56,858 bases of DNA, from positions 1 to 56,858 of IMG/VR virus record IMGVR_UViG_3300047548_000085, one strand, 5' to 3'. The DNA comes from a virus. This document shows, piece after piece, positions 7,601 through 16,514 of the stretch; the stretch's first letter is position 1; every line of letters starts with the position of its first letter. The position numbers and the translations under genes are program-made. A model generated the notes under the pieces. The model had not been told where the DNA came from. It searched no databases and saw only the letters and a program-made list of their open reading frames with translations.

Positions 7601-8252
7601 TGATTTTACTCAGGAAATTTTGGAAAGCGATCATCTTCGCTTCCTGCAATTCTTTTGAAGAAGCCTTACGAATAAACTTCTGAGTTTCTTCAATATGTTT
7701 TTCCACAAACTTTCCATCAACGAAAACCCACTCTTTGTTCTCCATAATCCCACGAACGTAGGCATCTGGAGCAGATGGGTCAGCAACGATGTCAGCTGCT
7801 GTTGACAGCATAAAATCGTCTTGAACAATGGAAATACCCTCATTGTTTGTTTTGAGGGATCCAAGTGCTCTGGATGAAACACCAAGGTTTGCACCGCCAT
7901 CTAGTAAACCACGTGCAATGTTACCCATTGGAGTTTCAAGAATCTTCGCTTTACCGATATAGTTGTGACCTTCTTTACGTAGATCTACGATTAGGTGTGA
8001 AACACGGTCAAGATTGATGCTTGGATTTTCTGGATGACCTAGTTCACCGTATGCTCGGTTGTTCTTAACTTGTTCTTGCATATAGCGAGCAACTTCTTTA
8101 TCCATAATGTCTTCGCTATACATACGCTTATTGCGGTTAACAATATTAGACTGAAGGAAGATACCCTCAATGTAATATTGCTTACCTTTGCCAAGTCCTT
8201 TGTCTTCAACAATGAACTTGGTTTCGTTAATGTCTTCTCTGATTAGTTTCAT
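7596..8252 (-). CDS. 21: prohead core protease gp21
   Basis: 218 aa, matching T4 gp21 (212 aa), the U9/S78-type serine protease that cleaves gp22, gp23 and core proteins after head assembly. Key features are YIEGIFLQSNIVNRNKRMY near residue 28, the catalytic-type His in GELGHP (H73) and the catalytic Ser in LGVSSRALGSL (S126/S127). These correspond to the His/Ser pair in the T4 enzyme. AAGG precedes the ATG. The C-terminal KELQEAKM...FLSKIR may be an autoprocessing tail (inference). Confidence 0.92.
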   Translation of the reverse strand: MKLIREDINETKFIVEDKGLGKGKQYYIEGIFLQSNIVNRNKRMYSEDIMDKEVARYMQEQVKNNRAYGELGHPENPSINLDRVSHLIVDLRKEGHNYIGKAKILETPMGNIARGLLDGGANLGVSSRALGSLKTNNEGISIVQDDFMLSTAADIVADPSAPDAYVRGIMENKEWVFVDGKFVEKHIEETQKFIRKASSKELQEAKMIAFQNFLSKIR

Positions 8253-8254
8253 TT

Positions 8255-8719
8255 TTATACCTTATCTGGAGAACCACTTAGTGTAGTAGATGCGCCAACA
8301 CGAGTGCGGTCATCGTAAGCACCGTAAGTAGATTCTTCAACTTTAGTTGCCCAACCAGCTTGTTTACGTAGAACTAGAATACCAGTAACGTCTGTAGCTG
8401 CACCATTAGTAACAACGATGTCGCTAGTGTTCTCGATGTTTAGTGGAACACCCCATGTATTAAATTCTAAGTATGGTGCGTTTTCTGGTGCGCCAGCAAT
8501 AACAAGTTTAGCATTACGAGTAACTGTTACTTTAGAATCTAGTGCACCACTAACAGACCACTTAACAATATCAACAACAGGAGTTCCGCCGACGATAAGT
8601 TCTTGGGTTGCTGCTGCTAATGTATTGATAGTGATAGTGCCTGACTCTGCTGCAGAAGATGCGAAGTGAATCACAGTCTCCTGATTTGTATTCTTTAGTG
8701 TTGTGAAGGTCATTGCCAT
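8255..8719 (-). CDS. beta-rich virion protein of unknown function, head module
   Basis: 154 aa, beta-rich and poor in Cys, with repeated Thr/Val/Ala strands (ESGTITINTL, DSKVTVTRNAKLVIAG, VTNGAATDVTGILVL) and a C-terminus ending in DRTRVGASTTLSG. No catalytic motif is visible. It lies between the prohead core genes and gp21, with only 2-nt gaps on both sides, in a slot where T4 has no extra gene. A head decoration or completion role is plausible from context but not shown. GAGG lies 9 nt before the ATG. Confidence 0.6.
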   Translation of the reverse strand: MAMTFTTLKNTNQETVIHFASSAAESGTITINTLAAATQELIVGGTPVVDIVKWSVSGALDSKVTVTRNAKLVIAGAPENAPYLEFNTWGVPLNIENTSDIVVTNGAATDVTGILVLRKQAGWATKVEESTYGAYDDRTRVGASTTLSGSPDKV

Positions 8720-8720
8720 C

Positions 8721-9158
8721 TTAGTTTTCCTCTAATTTGCTTAGTACATGCATAAAGTTCTTTTTGTTCTCACGCATGTATTCAATAATCTCAGATTGAT
8801 TCTGTAATAGATTATTTAGTCGCTCTTGGGTGTTCTCACTAATTGCTACAATGCTATCGTCCTTTAGAACATAGTGTAGTTTATTTTCAATCAAACGATC
8901 AAGTTTGTTAATAGAGCGAATTTCTTGCACAACTGGATCGACTGAAAACATGTTTGAAGAAGCAAGCTGTTTGTATGATTCTACTAATGTATCTGTTACT
9001 TTAATATCGTGGTATTCTCTAATAATATTAGCGATTGTTTTCTCAGATAGTTCTTCGTATAGTTCTTTAGTTGCTTGCTCCTCCAAAGAGGGTGTGATGG
9101 ATCTGGTGTCAAACGCACCAGATTCCTTAAATTTAGCAATGAACTCTTTATATTGCAT
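8721..9158 (-). CDS. helical charged protein in the gp68 (prohead core) position
   Basis: 145 aa, strongly helical and charged, with no enzyme motif. It begins MQYKEFIAKFKESGAFDTRS and ends with a Glu/Asn/Lys-rich helix (QSEIIEYMRENKKNFMHVL). T4 gp68, a minor prohead core protein of 141 aa, occupies the same place between gp67 and gp21. The size and position agree, but I do not see enough sequence similarity to claim homology. Its ATG overlaps the stop of the preceding 47-aa gene as TAATG. Confidence 0.6.
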   Translation of the reverse strand: MQYKEFIAKFKESGAFDTRSITPSLEEQATKELYEELSEKTIANIIREYHDIKVTDTLVESYKQLASSNMFSVDPVVQEIRSINKLDRLIENKLHYVLKDDSIVAISENTQERLNNLLQNQSEIIEYMRENKKNFMHVLSKLEEN

Positions 9159-9301
9159 TATTCTTTAGGGATTTCAACAACAACCTCTTCAGAAGCAGAT
9201 TGCTCTGGTTCTTGTTTTGGCTCTTGTGGTTTCTCAGTGAAAATGTTAGAAGTCCCACCGAGACCCATTGCAGCTAGAGATTGTTGTACTAAATCAGTCA
9301 T
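9158..9301 (-). CDS. 47-aa acidic protein in the prohead core block
   Basis: This frame is short but well supported: its ATG (9301-9299) overlaps the gp67-like stop and its TAA (9160-9158) overlaps the next ATG, both as TAATG. It therefore fills the 142-nt interval exactly. The peptide begins MTDLVQQSLAAMGLGG, followed by a Pro/Gln/Glu-rich stretch (TEKPQEPKQEPEQSASEE) and a Val-rich acidic end (VVVEIPKE). Its acidity and place between gp67-like and gp68-position genes suggest another prohead core peptide. Function is inferred from position only. Confidence 0.65.
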   Translation of the reverse strand: MTDLVQQSLAAMGLGGTSNIFTEKPQEPKQEPEQSASEEVVVEIPKE

Positions 9302-10317
9302 TACTGTGTAACTTTTGTTTGATCGTCAACTACTACTTCTTCAGCAGCTTGTTGAGCATAGTCTTCGCGAAGCCTATGCGCATAGTCTTCGTGTTCGTCA
9401 GCTTTCATTGCGTGTTGATTTGCCACGTAAATGCGACCTTTATTGTTACTCCAATGTTCCATTGCATCGTGGTGGGCTGACATATGTTTGTGGTAAGAGA
9501 AGTGGTCGCCAGATTTGCGTGCTTTTTCTGCAGCTTGCTTATGATCTTGAGCGTCGAAGTAAGGTTTATCAGCTTCAGAATTACCACGATAACCTTCTTC
9601 TAGTTCTGCTTCTTCTTTGATCTTCTTACGCTTTGATAGTTCTTGGCTAACACGCTTTAGTTGTGCAGCAAACGCAGGTGCTGGTCGCTCTTCATCTTTG
9701 TGAGAATCCCAGTGCTTCTGTAGCTTTTCAGTTGACCATTTGCTTAGGTCTTCATCTAGTTCTTGTTCTTCTTTAACATCTTGAACAGCAGGGTGCTTAG
9801 GATTAGTTTTCTTAATATCTTTCAACACTTTTGTTAGATCTTCTCTAGCCTTCTTTTGCTCAGGTGTATCTAAAGGAGAGTCATATGCTTCATTCTGCTG
9901 TTTAGGTAGATTTGAAGAAACAGTAAACTTATGTACCTTACCACCGCTTGACTTATCAGCTTGGAAGTGAACTTCTTTACCATCGTTCTTTGTTACTTTA
10001 CCAGAGATCTTGTCACCAGTGCCATGAGCATAGAAGTCAGTTTGGTTACCAACTTTGTGCATCTTAGCGTGGTCTGGATGCATAACACCTTGTGATGCAT
10101 ATTCACGACCATTGATGAACGCTTCATCTAGATCGGTTTCTTCGTTAGCCATTTGAGCAGCACGACGTTGAGCAAACATGTTTGAAGCAACTGCTTGGCG
10201 CATGTCATCGATCTTTGCAGATAGTTTCTCAGCCATTGCAGCTGCGAACGCTTGTTCTGTTGCTAGTGCATCGCCAGACTTAATGGCATCAACTAGGTTA
10301 TTCACTGTTTCACTCAT
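9301..10317 (-). CDS. 67: prohead core protein, gp67-like N-terminus with long extension
   Basis: 338 aa. The N-terminus NNLVDAIKSGDALATEQAF and AMAEKLSAKIDDMRQAVASN aligns with T4 gp67 (EGLIEAIKSNDLVAARKLF then AMAARTIDLIKEEKIAIARN). T4 gp67 is only 80 aa, so about 270 residues are extra here: a charged, His/Lys/Asp-rich, probably disordered region (EDLTKVLKDIKKTNPKHP, KSGDHFSYHKHMSAHHDAM). It lies directly downstream of gp20, as gp67 does in T4. AAGGAG precedes the ATG. A near-perfect 24-bp palindrome lies in its last 90 bases. The role as core/scaffold component follows from the N-terminal match and synteny. Confidence 0.75.
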   Translation of the reverse strand: MSETVNNLVDAIKSGDALATEQAFAAAMAEKLSAKIDDMRQAVASNMFAQRRAAQMANEETDLDEAFINGREYASQGVMHPDHAKMHKVGNQTDFYAHGTGDKISGKVTKNDGKEVHFQADKSSGGKVHKFTVSSNLPKQQNEAYDSPLDTPEQKKAREDLTKVLKDIKKTNPKHPAVQDVKEEQELDEDLSKWSTEKLQKHWDSHKDEERPAPAFAAQLKRVSQELSKRKKIKEEAELEEGYRGNSEADKPYFDAQDHKQAAEKARKSGDHFSYHKHMSAHHDAMEHWSNNKGRIYVANQHAMKADEHEDYAHRLREDYAQQAAEEVVVDDQTKVTQ

Positions 10318-10327
10318 TTATTTCTCC

Positions 10328-12037
10328 TTAATTTGGCCAAGTGTCTGATTTTTGCTTAGACGCTTTGCTTTTCTGTTGTGTTGTTTGGGTGTCTTGTCCA
10401 GCATCTTGCTGAGTATCTTGTGCCTGATCAGGTTGTCCTTGATCAGCAGGTTGTGCTTGTGCTTGCATAGCCATTTGTTGTTGCGCTTGTTGCTGTTGCA
10501 TTTCTGCTTGGGCATCCATCGCTGGCTGTTGCATTGCTGCTTGAACCTCACCTTGGTTAGTAGCAATCTGTAGTAGTTGCTTCTGTTCCTTAGCGATCTG
10601 CTTATCCATTTCCTTAATCTCATCAGCATCCATACGTAGGATGTTCTTCTTGGCATAATCCATTGAGTAGTATTTGCCAACGTATGGGTCAATAATTTGT
10701 AGGAGAGCCATGCGAGATTGCATAATCTCAGAATCACGCAGTTCAGCGTAGTGATTGTCTTCTAGGTAATCGTACTTAATATTATAGACGATGTCATCCC
10801 AATCATCAGGAGTGATAATGCCTTTAGCGATTAACTGAACACGAAGTGCGTTGCTGAATAGAACAGAGAACTTCTTACGAAGTCTAACAATAAACTTATT
10901 GAACTTAATTTCATCACGATTGATTTCTTGCGAACGACCAATTGAGAAGCCTTGTGATTGTTGTAAACGGCTCGCTGGTACGTTCAATGCGTGATATAGT
11001 TTGTTCTGGAAATATTCGATGTCTTGGATCTCACCTAGATTCTGACCACCTGGAAGAGTAGTAATTTCTGTACCCTTACCACCCTCACGACGAGGCATCC
11101 AGAAGTCTTCCATCATTGATAGATGACGACGATCGTCACGTGTTTCACCAGTAGTTGCATCATAAACAATTTTGTTACGGAACTTGTTCATGATGTCAGA
11201 AACATACTGCTCTGCTTTTAACTTTGGTAGGTTACCAACGTCAACGTAGAAAATACGACGTTCTGGTGCACGTGAAATACGATAGATGACTAAAGAGTCT
11301 TCAATCATCTTTAATTGATTAACTGGCTTGATCGCTTTGTGTAGGTAGGACATAGCCATACCAGTATTTGGATCAAAGAAACCAGATGGAACATAAACGA
11401 CTGAATCTAGTGCTAACTTAACACCATGAGTCGTTTGTTCAGTAATTCCTTTGTCGTTGTATAGGTAGTATTCTTCAACTTCCTTAACGACTTCAACACC
11501 CTGTGGGGTGCGTTCTTTTTTGATGTTCTTAATGCGACGAATCTTACGAGGGTCAATGTAACGTAGTTCTACGATACCCTTTTTGATGTTTTGTTCGTCA
11601 ATAAGAACTTGATAATATAATCTACCATCAATGTACCAAGCACGAAATGTTTCATGTGCACGTTCATTGAATTTTAAGATCTTTAGGACATTATCAAATT
11701 CTTGTCGAATTTTATTCTTGATGTTGTCAGATACATCTACTTCATCAAGCACGATTTCAACTGAGCGACGATCTTCATCTGCAACAATTGCTTCGTTTAC
11801 GATATCTTCAATTGCGCCATCACAATCGGAATATTGTGCAACTTCACGATAACGACGAATAAGATCGTTTTCGTTTTTGATTACGCCTTCGAGATCCATG
11901 ACCATACCGTAGTACCCACCAGCATTTACGCCAGTGTTAACTACGGTTGCGCCTGTCTCAATAGGTGACGGTGGCACCACCGAAGGTAGTGCCACATCGT
12001 CCTGTTTACGCTTTATCTCAAAACCAAAAATCTGCAT
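10328..12037 (-). CDS. 20: portal vertex protein gp20
   Basis: 569 aa (T4 524 aa), the dodecameric DNA gateway and head assembly initiator. Clear gp20 signatures are ENDLIRRYREVAQYSDCDGA, AIEDIVNEAIVADED, FRAWYIDGRLYYQVLID, RYIDPRKIRRIKNIKKE and PGGQNLGEIQDIEYFQNKLY. After residue ~490 there is a Gln/Ala-rich low-complexity tail (QQQQAQQQMAMQAQAQ, QPDQAQDTQQD), longer than in T4, probably exposed or disordered. AAGG lies upstream of the ATG. It stands between gp19 and the gp67-like gene, as in T4. Confidence 0.95.
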   Translation of the reverse strand: MQIFGFEIKRKQDDVALPSVVPPSPIETGATVVNTGVNAGGYYGMVMDLEGVIKNENDLIRRYREVAQYSDCDGAIEDIVNEAIVADEDRRSVEIVLDEVDVSDNIKNKIRQEFDNVLKILKFNERAHETFRAWYIDGRLYYQVLIDEQNIKKGIVELRYIDPRKIRRIKNIKKERTPQGVEVVKEVEEYYLYNDKGITEQTTHGVKLALDSVVYVPSGFFDPNTGMAMSYLHKAIKPVNQLKMIEDSLVIYRISRAPERRIFYVDVGNLPKLKAEQYVSDIMNKFRNKIVYDATTGETRDDRRHLSMMEDFWMPRREGGKGTEITTLPGGQNLGEIQDIEYFQNKLYHALNVPASRLQQSQGFSIGRSQEINRDEIKFNKFIVRLRKKFSVLFSNALRVQLIAKGIITPDDWDDIVYNIKYDYLEDNHYAELRDSEIMQSRMALLQIIDPYVGKYYSMDYAKKNILRMDADEIKEMDKQIAKEQKQLLQIATNQGEVQAAMQQPAMDAQAEMQQQQAQQQMAMQAQAQPADQGQPDQAQDTQQDAGQDTQTTQQKSKASKQKSDTWPN

Positions 12038-12060
12038 TATGTAATTGCCTTAATTAAATA

Positions 12061-12648
12061 TTATAGCGGGAAACTGCCAACTGGAGTGTCGATAGAAACA
12101 TTGACACCGAAGCCAGAAGTTGCGCCAGTATTTGAAGTAAAGAAGTTGAAAGTAAACTCTACGTCAAATTGTTCAATAGCATTTTGTTGTTCATAGTCAA
12201 GACCGATTGCAGAGATAGCAGTTGGGTAAGCATCAACGAACTTGTAAGTCTTGATGGTTGCGCCATTGCGGTCTAGTTGGTGTACAAGCAAGTCAACTTG
12301 GTAATCAGTAGGATTAGTACGACCATTAGTGGTGTTGTAATTCTGAATACCAGATTGCCACTGCTCAAGAGCGTTACGAATACCGAAAGTAGTATCGTTG
12401 TAAATTGTTACTGTCCATGGTTGGAAAGTACGCTCGCCAGCAAAGTTCACTGGACGACCACGGTATAGAACTGGTAGGTTCTCTACAGTAGATGCTGGTA
12501 GTTGTGCAGCCTTACATAAGAACTGAGCACGTTGACCAGCAACTGGTCCAAGTGTAACGTATGACGGGAATGTCATTTCAACACGGAACTGATTAGGACG
12601 AGCACCGCCCCCAATCATTTGCGCTTTAAAATCAGCAATATTTGCCAT
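12061..12648 (-). CDS. 19: tail tube protein gp19
   Basis: 195 aa (T4 163 aa). The pattern PNQFRVEMTFPSYV, AQFLCKAAQLPASTVENLPV and FAGERTFQPWTVTIYND is typical of T4-type tube monomers, as is the C-terminal YKFVDAYPTAISAIGLDYE and FDVEFTFNFF. It assembles the inner tube through which DNA passes. AAGGAG lies 6 nt before the ATG and a GATAAATA late promoter 24 nt upstream. It is located between sheath gp18 and portal gp20, as in T4. A diverged paralogue lies at 4589-5140. Confidence 0.93.
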   Translation of the reverse strand: MANIADFKAQMIGGGARPNQFRVEMTFPSYVTLGPVAGQRAQFLCKAAQLPASTVENLPVLYRGRPVNFAGERTFQPWTVTIYNDTTFGIRNALEQWQSGIQNYNTTNGRTNPTDYQVDLLVHQLDRNGATIKTYKFVDAYPTAISAIGLDYEQQNAIEQFDVEFTFNFFTSNTGATSGFGVNVSIDTPVGSFPL

Positions 12649-12671
12649 TTAATTCTCCTTGTGTTCTCTCT

Positions 12672-12679
12672 TATTTATC
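12672..12679 (-). promoter_or_regulatory. late promoter octamer GATAAATA before gp19
   Basis: GATAAATA on the minus strand predicts a start near 12666, giving an 18-nt leader with the AAGGAG site of gp19. It overlaps the last codons and stop of gp18. Confidence 0.6.
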
Positions 12680-12684
12680 CCAGA

Positions 12685-14859
12685 TTACGCACCGATTTCT
12701 GAGAAGTTAATCGCAGAACGAGCAGCAACGAAAGTAAGAGTGATAAAGTTGATTGAACGATTTGGCTTAACGAAGATGTCAGCAACGAATTCGTTACGGT
12801 CAATAACTTCGCCAGTGTTGTTAGACTCATCGCACTTAACAACGAAATCAGTAATACCACGACGACCTTGAACATCACGGAGGAATGGCTCTACTAGGTT
12901 CTTGAACTGAGCACGAGTGAAACCATCGTTGAACTCGAATAGTTGGAACTTAGCAGCTGTAGCAATCGCCTTTTCCATAACGATGAATAGACGACGCACG
13001 TTGATACGATCGAACGCACTTGGCTTAGCCAATAGAGTCTTGTCACCGAATAGAACAGTACCTTCTCCTGGGAAAGTAACGACTGGGTTAACACCGTTCT
13101 TGTATAGGTTGTCACGCATTGTCTTGTTTGGATTAACAGCAAGACGAACAACATTCTTGATCTGACCACGGTTCAGACCACCTGGAGACCACCATGGATC
13201 GTTAGTGTAGTCAGTACGTGCGCATAGACCAGCAACGTCACCGTTTAGTGGAACATAACGGTACTTATCATTGTAACGGTCATACTGGTACTTGTAACCA
13301 GAGTCAAGAACTGCGTAAGAAGTGCTTGGTAGTTCGTTACGGTATGCATTGATTTCATCTACTTGAGTAGAAGTAGAACCAATGATAATATCACCAGAAG
13401 TAATATTCTGTGGTGAAGCGAACACAACGCAATCTAGACGAGTTTCAGCAACATTGTTGATAACATACTCAGTAGTAGTTGCAGATGCTTTACCCATGAT
13501 TACTAGGCTGATGTCATATAGTTCTGCGTTAGCGAATAGTTCGTAAGCAGTTTGTTGCTGACCATCAGTTAGAGTGAAGTTATCAGTACCACCAGTTAGT
13601 GAAATAGTAACGTCAGTTAGTAGGTTGCTAAAGTTTACATTAGCAGCATCGCTACCCCAATCAGCTACACCAGTTGGATGATCCATCCACCAGATATATT
13701 GTGAACGAGCATTTAGAACGTCTTTGTAATAGTTGTTAGTACCGTCTGCTTTCTTAGCATCACCAGCTTTAGAAACAAAAGCGAACTTCTCTAGAATTGT
13801 ACCTTGTGTACCAGTGATCGCACCATCTTCGTCAATAACGATAATGTGCATTTCATCATCAGCACCACCAACAGATGCAGCGTATGGTGATGTGCTTGGT
13901 GCACCATCGAACTCATCTTCATAGTCCCAACCAGAGAAAGTTCCTGAGTCAGCTACAGAAATCTTTAGAGAGTTACCCATTGTACCTGGATATTTTGCAG
14001 CGAATGCACCAACTAGACCAGCACCATTGATGTAAGTTGATTGGTATGTTTCACCATTGATAACTTTAACACCAGCAGTAGTAACTGTAGCAGTTGCAAC
14101 GGCAGTAGTACCACCACCAGCTGGAGCAGCAATAGTGATAGATGGAGCAGTTGAGTAACCAGTACCTGGAGTTACAACAGTCAGTGCAGAAATAGTAGAA
14201 GAAGCAACAGTTGCAGAAGCTGCAGCACCAGTACCACCACCACCAGAGAATGTCGCAGTAATTGTACCTTTGTATCCTGAACCACCAGTAGCAACCGCTA
14301 CTGCAGTAACAGCACCGTCAGTAACAGTTACAGTAAATGTTGCACCAGTACCACCACCAGAACCAGAAACTGATAGAGTTGGAGCAGAAGTGTAACCAGA
14401 ACCACCGCTAGAAACTGAAACAGCAGTAATAGCACCACCTGATAGAGTAGCGGTAATAACTGCTTGTGTGCCACCTACTTCGTCTGGAGCACCAACAGTA
14501 ACAGTTGGGGCAGCTGCAGTTGATGAATAACCAACACCTGGATTGGTGATAGTAACGGCAGAAATACCACCAGTTCTATTTGCTACCGCATTCAATGATC
14601 CAGTGTCGGCACGAACTAGCAATAGGTTATTTGTATATGATAGGAAGTTCGCAGCAGTGAAGAAAGATTGGAAGTTGCTATCGTTTGGCTTACCAAAACG
14701 ACGAACTAATTCATTCTCTGAAGCAACAGTAGTTGGTTCAAGAACTGGACCCCATGGGAACGCACCAGCAAAAGCACCGATTGATGAAGATACGGCTGGA
14801 ACGATAGATGAGAAATCTTTTTCTACGACTGCAACGCCTGGAGATAATTGAAACGGCAT
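12685..14859 (-). CDS. 18: contractile tail sheath protein gp18
   Basis: 724 aa (T4 659 aa). The N-terminus PFQLSPGVAVVEKDFSSIVP with FPWGPVLEPTTV and the C-terminal half (RGQIKNVVRLAVNPNKTMRD, FDRINVRRLFIVMEKAIATA, EFNDGFTRAQFKNLVEPFLR) are classic T4 sheath. Residues ~98-263 hold an insert of four tandem glycine-rich repeats of the form GxGYssaPtv...GGGGTGA. The same type of repeat occurs in gp14 and gp8 here. Such inserts probably form a surface domain projecting from the sheath. AAGGAG precedes the ATG. Confidence 0.95.
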   Translation of the reverse strand: MPFQLSPGVAVVEKDFSSIVPAVSSSIGAFAGAFPWGPVLEPTTVASENELVRRFGKPNDSNFQSFFTAANFLSYTNNLLLVRADTGSLNAVANRTGGISAVTITNPGVGYSSTAAAPTVTVGAPDEVGGTQAVITATLSGGAITAVSVSSGGSGYTSAPTLSVSGSGGGTGATFTVTVTDGAVTAVAVATGGSGYKGTITATFSGGGGTGAAASATVASSTISALTVVTPGTGYSTAPSITIAAPAGGGTTAVATATVTTAGVKVINGETYQSTYINGAGLVGAFAAKYPGTMGNSLKISVADSGTFSGWDYEDEFDGAPSTSPYAASVGGADDEMHIIVIDEDGAITGTQGTILEKFAFVSKAGDAKKADGTNNYYKDVLNARSQYIWWMDHPTGVADWGSDAANVNFSNLLTDVTISLTGGTDNFTLTDGQQQTAYELFANAELYDISLVIMGKASATTTEYVINNVAETRLDCVVFASPQNITSGDIIIGSTSTQVDEINAYRNELPSTSYAVLDSGYKYQYDRYNDKYRYVPLNGDVAGLCARTDYTNDPWWSPGGLNRGQIKNVVRLAVNPNKTMRDNLYKNGVNPVVTFPGEGTVLFGDKTLLAKPSAFDRINVRRLFIVMEKAIATAAKFQLFEFNDGFTRAQFKNLVEPFLRDVQGRRGITDFVVKCDESNNTGEVIDRNEFVADIFVKPNRSINFITLTFVAARSAINFSEIGA

Positions 14860-14933
14860 TGTAATTCTCCTTGTTAATAAGTTTTACTAGACAACTTTCA
14901 TGTCTACTGATTTATTTAGTTTTTACACGATTT

Positions 14934-16511
14934 CTAGAAGTTTAGAGGAGCCTTTTCTGGACCACCATCGTCATAGAACCCAAACGGAGTCAATTCTTCT
15001 TCGATTGCCTGCATCTGCTTCTTGTACATTACTTCTCTTAGGTTTACATTATTTAGGTCTTTGAAATACGAGTTGGTGGTTAGCCAACCGAATAAGACTA
15101 AAGGCATAACCAAGTCATCATGATAGCCTTCGTCTGCTTCGTATGAACCCTTCTTTTCAATGAAAGTTGAGATCTCGGAAATCGTGTCGGCGTCATTTAC
15201 AATCAATTTGTTCTCTTCAACTAGAGCCTTAAAGTTGTGACATCCGATACGTTTAATCTTCTTATCGGTGTTCACCCCTAGTTGAGTCTTACCACCACCG
15301 AAACCTCCAGAAACTGTCTGTCCGTTAGTGTGGCGTGTAACCATCAGGATATTATCGTATTCTAATTCGCTGTATAAAATATGTGCTACTTGTTCGGAGA
15401 TGTTTGTCTCCATTAGAACCCATGCTTTATTGTAATCGTTACCTACCTTATAGATGACGTTAGGATAGAGCAATGGACTAATTTCGTTGTTACGGTATTT
15501 TGCTACGATTCGATAAGGAATCTCAGTAATGTCAATAACTTGGAACGCTGAATAGTCACCACCAACACCCTTCGCCATATCGGCTACTAGACAATAAGAG
15601 TGTCCAGCCTGTGGTTCAACATAAACGTCTAGTCCATCCTTTTGGTGGATGATAGTATCTGGACTCATCTTAGCGATACAATCAGCACGAACTAAGGTTA
15701 AAGAAGAACCCAAGAAGTTACATAGAACTTCCTGTGTGAATTTTAGTTCGCCAAGTGCAGCCTTTTGTTCTGCAGCCCATGCTTCATCACGACCTGGAAT
15801 TTCCCAATACGGAATAAACAATGGAACGAATCCATTGCGACCCTTTTCAGCGTCAGTCCAGAACTTCCAGAAATGGTTGTAACCAAGTGGAGTTGAAGAC
15901 AATAGAATCTTCGTAGTCTGACCCGCAGAAATTGTAGGGTAAACAGAGGTGAAGAATTCTTCAGCCACGTTGTTTGGAATAATCGCTGCTTCGTCAACGT
16001 ATAGTAAGTTTACAGACTTACCACGAATACCAGAACGACCAGTCGCTGCAGTGAATACCTTTGAACCATTTTCTAATTCGATGTCACCCTTGTTCCATGT
16101 CAGAACACCTTGCTGCATCCAAGCAGGTAATCCTTCATACATGGTCTGATAACGATCTAGAACTTCACGTGCAGCGTCTTTCTTGTTGGCAAGAATCGCT
16201 ACGTTTTTATTTGATTGGAACAGAGTATACCAAAGGATATATGCAGCAGAAGTGGTAGTCTTACCTTGCTGACGACCTTCCATAAGAATCACACGACGAT
16301 TGTTATGGATAATATCAATCTTACGTTTTTGACAATCATACAACTTGAATAGTTGTAGACCATGGTCAAGAGTTACGATGTAGCAGTAGTTCTCAATAAA
16401 GTAAATTGGATCCTGAGAACACTTAATGTACTCTTGAATAGTATCAGGGGTAAACTCAACTTGTACGCCAGCTGCTTTAAGGTTGGCGTTACTATTATAA
16501 ATTTCTGCCAT
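14934..16511 (-). CDS. 17: terminase large subunit gp17
   Basis: 525 aa packaging motor. ATPase: Walker A GRQQGKTT (79-86), Walker B LLYVDEAA (169-176) and coupling motif LLSSTP (203-208). Nuclease: CLVADMAKGVGGDYSAF with Asp 311 and 319, and a C-terminal Asp pair in EGYHDDLVMPLVLF. T4 gp17 is 610 aa; this one lacks part of the C-terminal tail. The ATG comes 3 nt after the gp15 stop. No small terminase gene (gp16) lies between gp15 and gp17 as it does in T4. Confidence 0.96.
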   Translation of the reverse strand: MAEIYNSNANLKAAGVQVEFTPDTIQEYIKCSQDPIYFIENYCYIVTLDHGLQLFKLYDCQKRKIDIIHNNRRVILMEGRQQGKTTTSAAYILWYTLFQSNKNVAILANKKDAAREVLDRYQTMYEGLPAWMQQGVLTWNKGDIELENGSKVFTAATGRSGIRGKSVNLLYVDEAAIIPNNVAEEFFTSVYPTISAGQTTKILLSSTPLGYNHFWKFWTDAEKGRNGFVPLFIPYWEIPGRDEAWAAEQKAALGELKFTQEVLCNFLGSSLTLVRADCIAKMSPDTIIHQKDGLDVYVEPQAGHSYCLVADMAKGVGGDYSAFQVIDITEIPYRIVAKYRNNEISPLLYPNVIYKVGNDYNKAWVLMETNISEQVAHILYSELEYDNILMVTRHTNGQTVSGGFGGGKTQLGVNTDKKIKRIGCHNFKALVEENKLIVNDADTISEISTFIEKKGSYEADEGYHDDLVMPLVLFGWLTTNSYFKDLNNVNLREVMYKKQMQAIEEELTPFGFYDDGGPEKAPLNF

Positions 16512-16514
16512 ATT

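Noticed and set aside
10318-10737. Minus-strand 139-aa frame overlapping the end of gp20
   Set aside because: It lies out of frame inside the Gln-rich end of the portal gene and yields a Lys/Arg/Asn/Leu-rich product typical of a shadow frame.
14909-14916. Late promoter before gp18
   Set aside because: The best match on the minus strand is AATAAATC in CTAAATAAATC, two mismatches from the consensus, so it is not listed as a feature, although a strong sheath promoter would be expected there.
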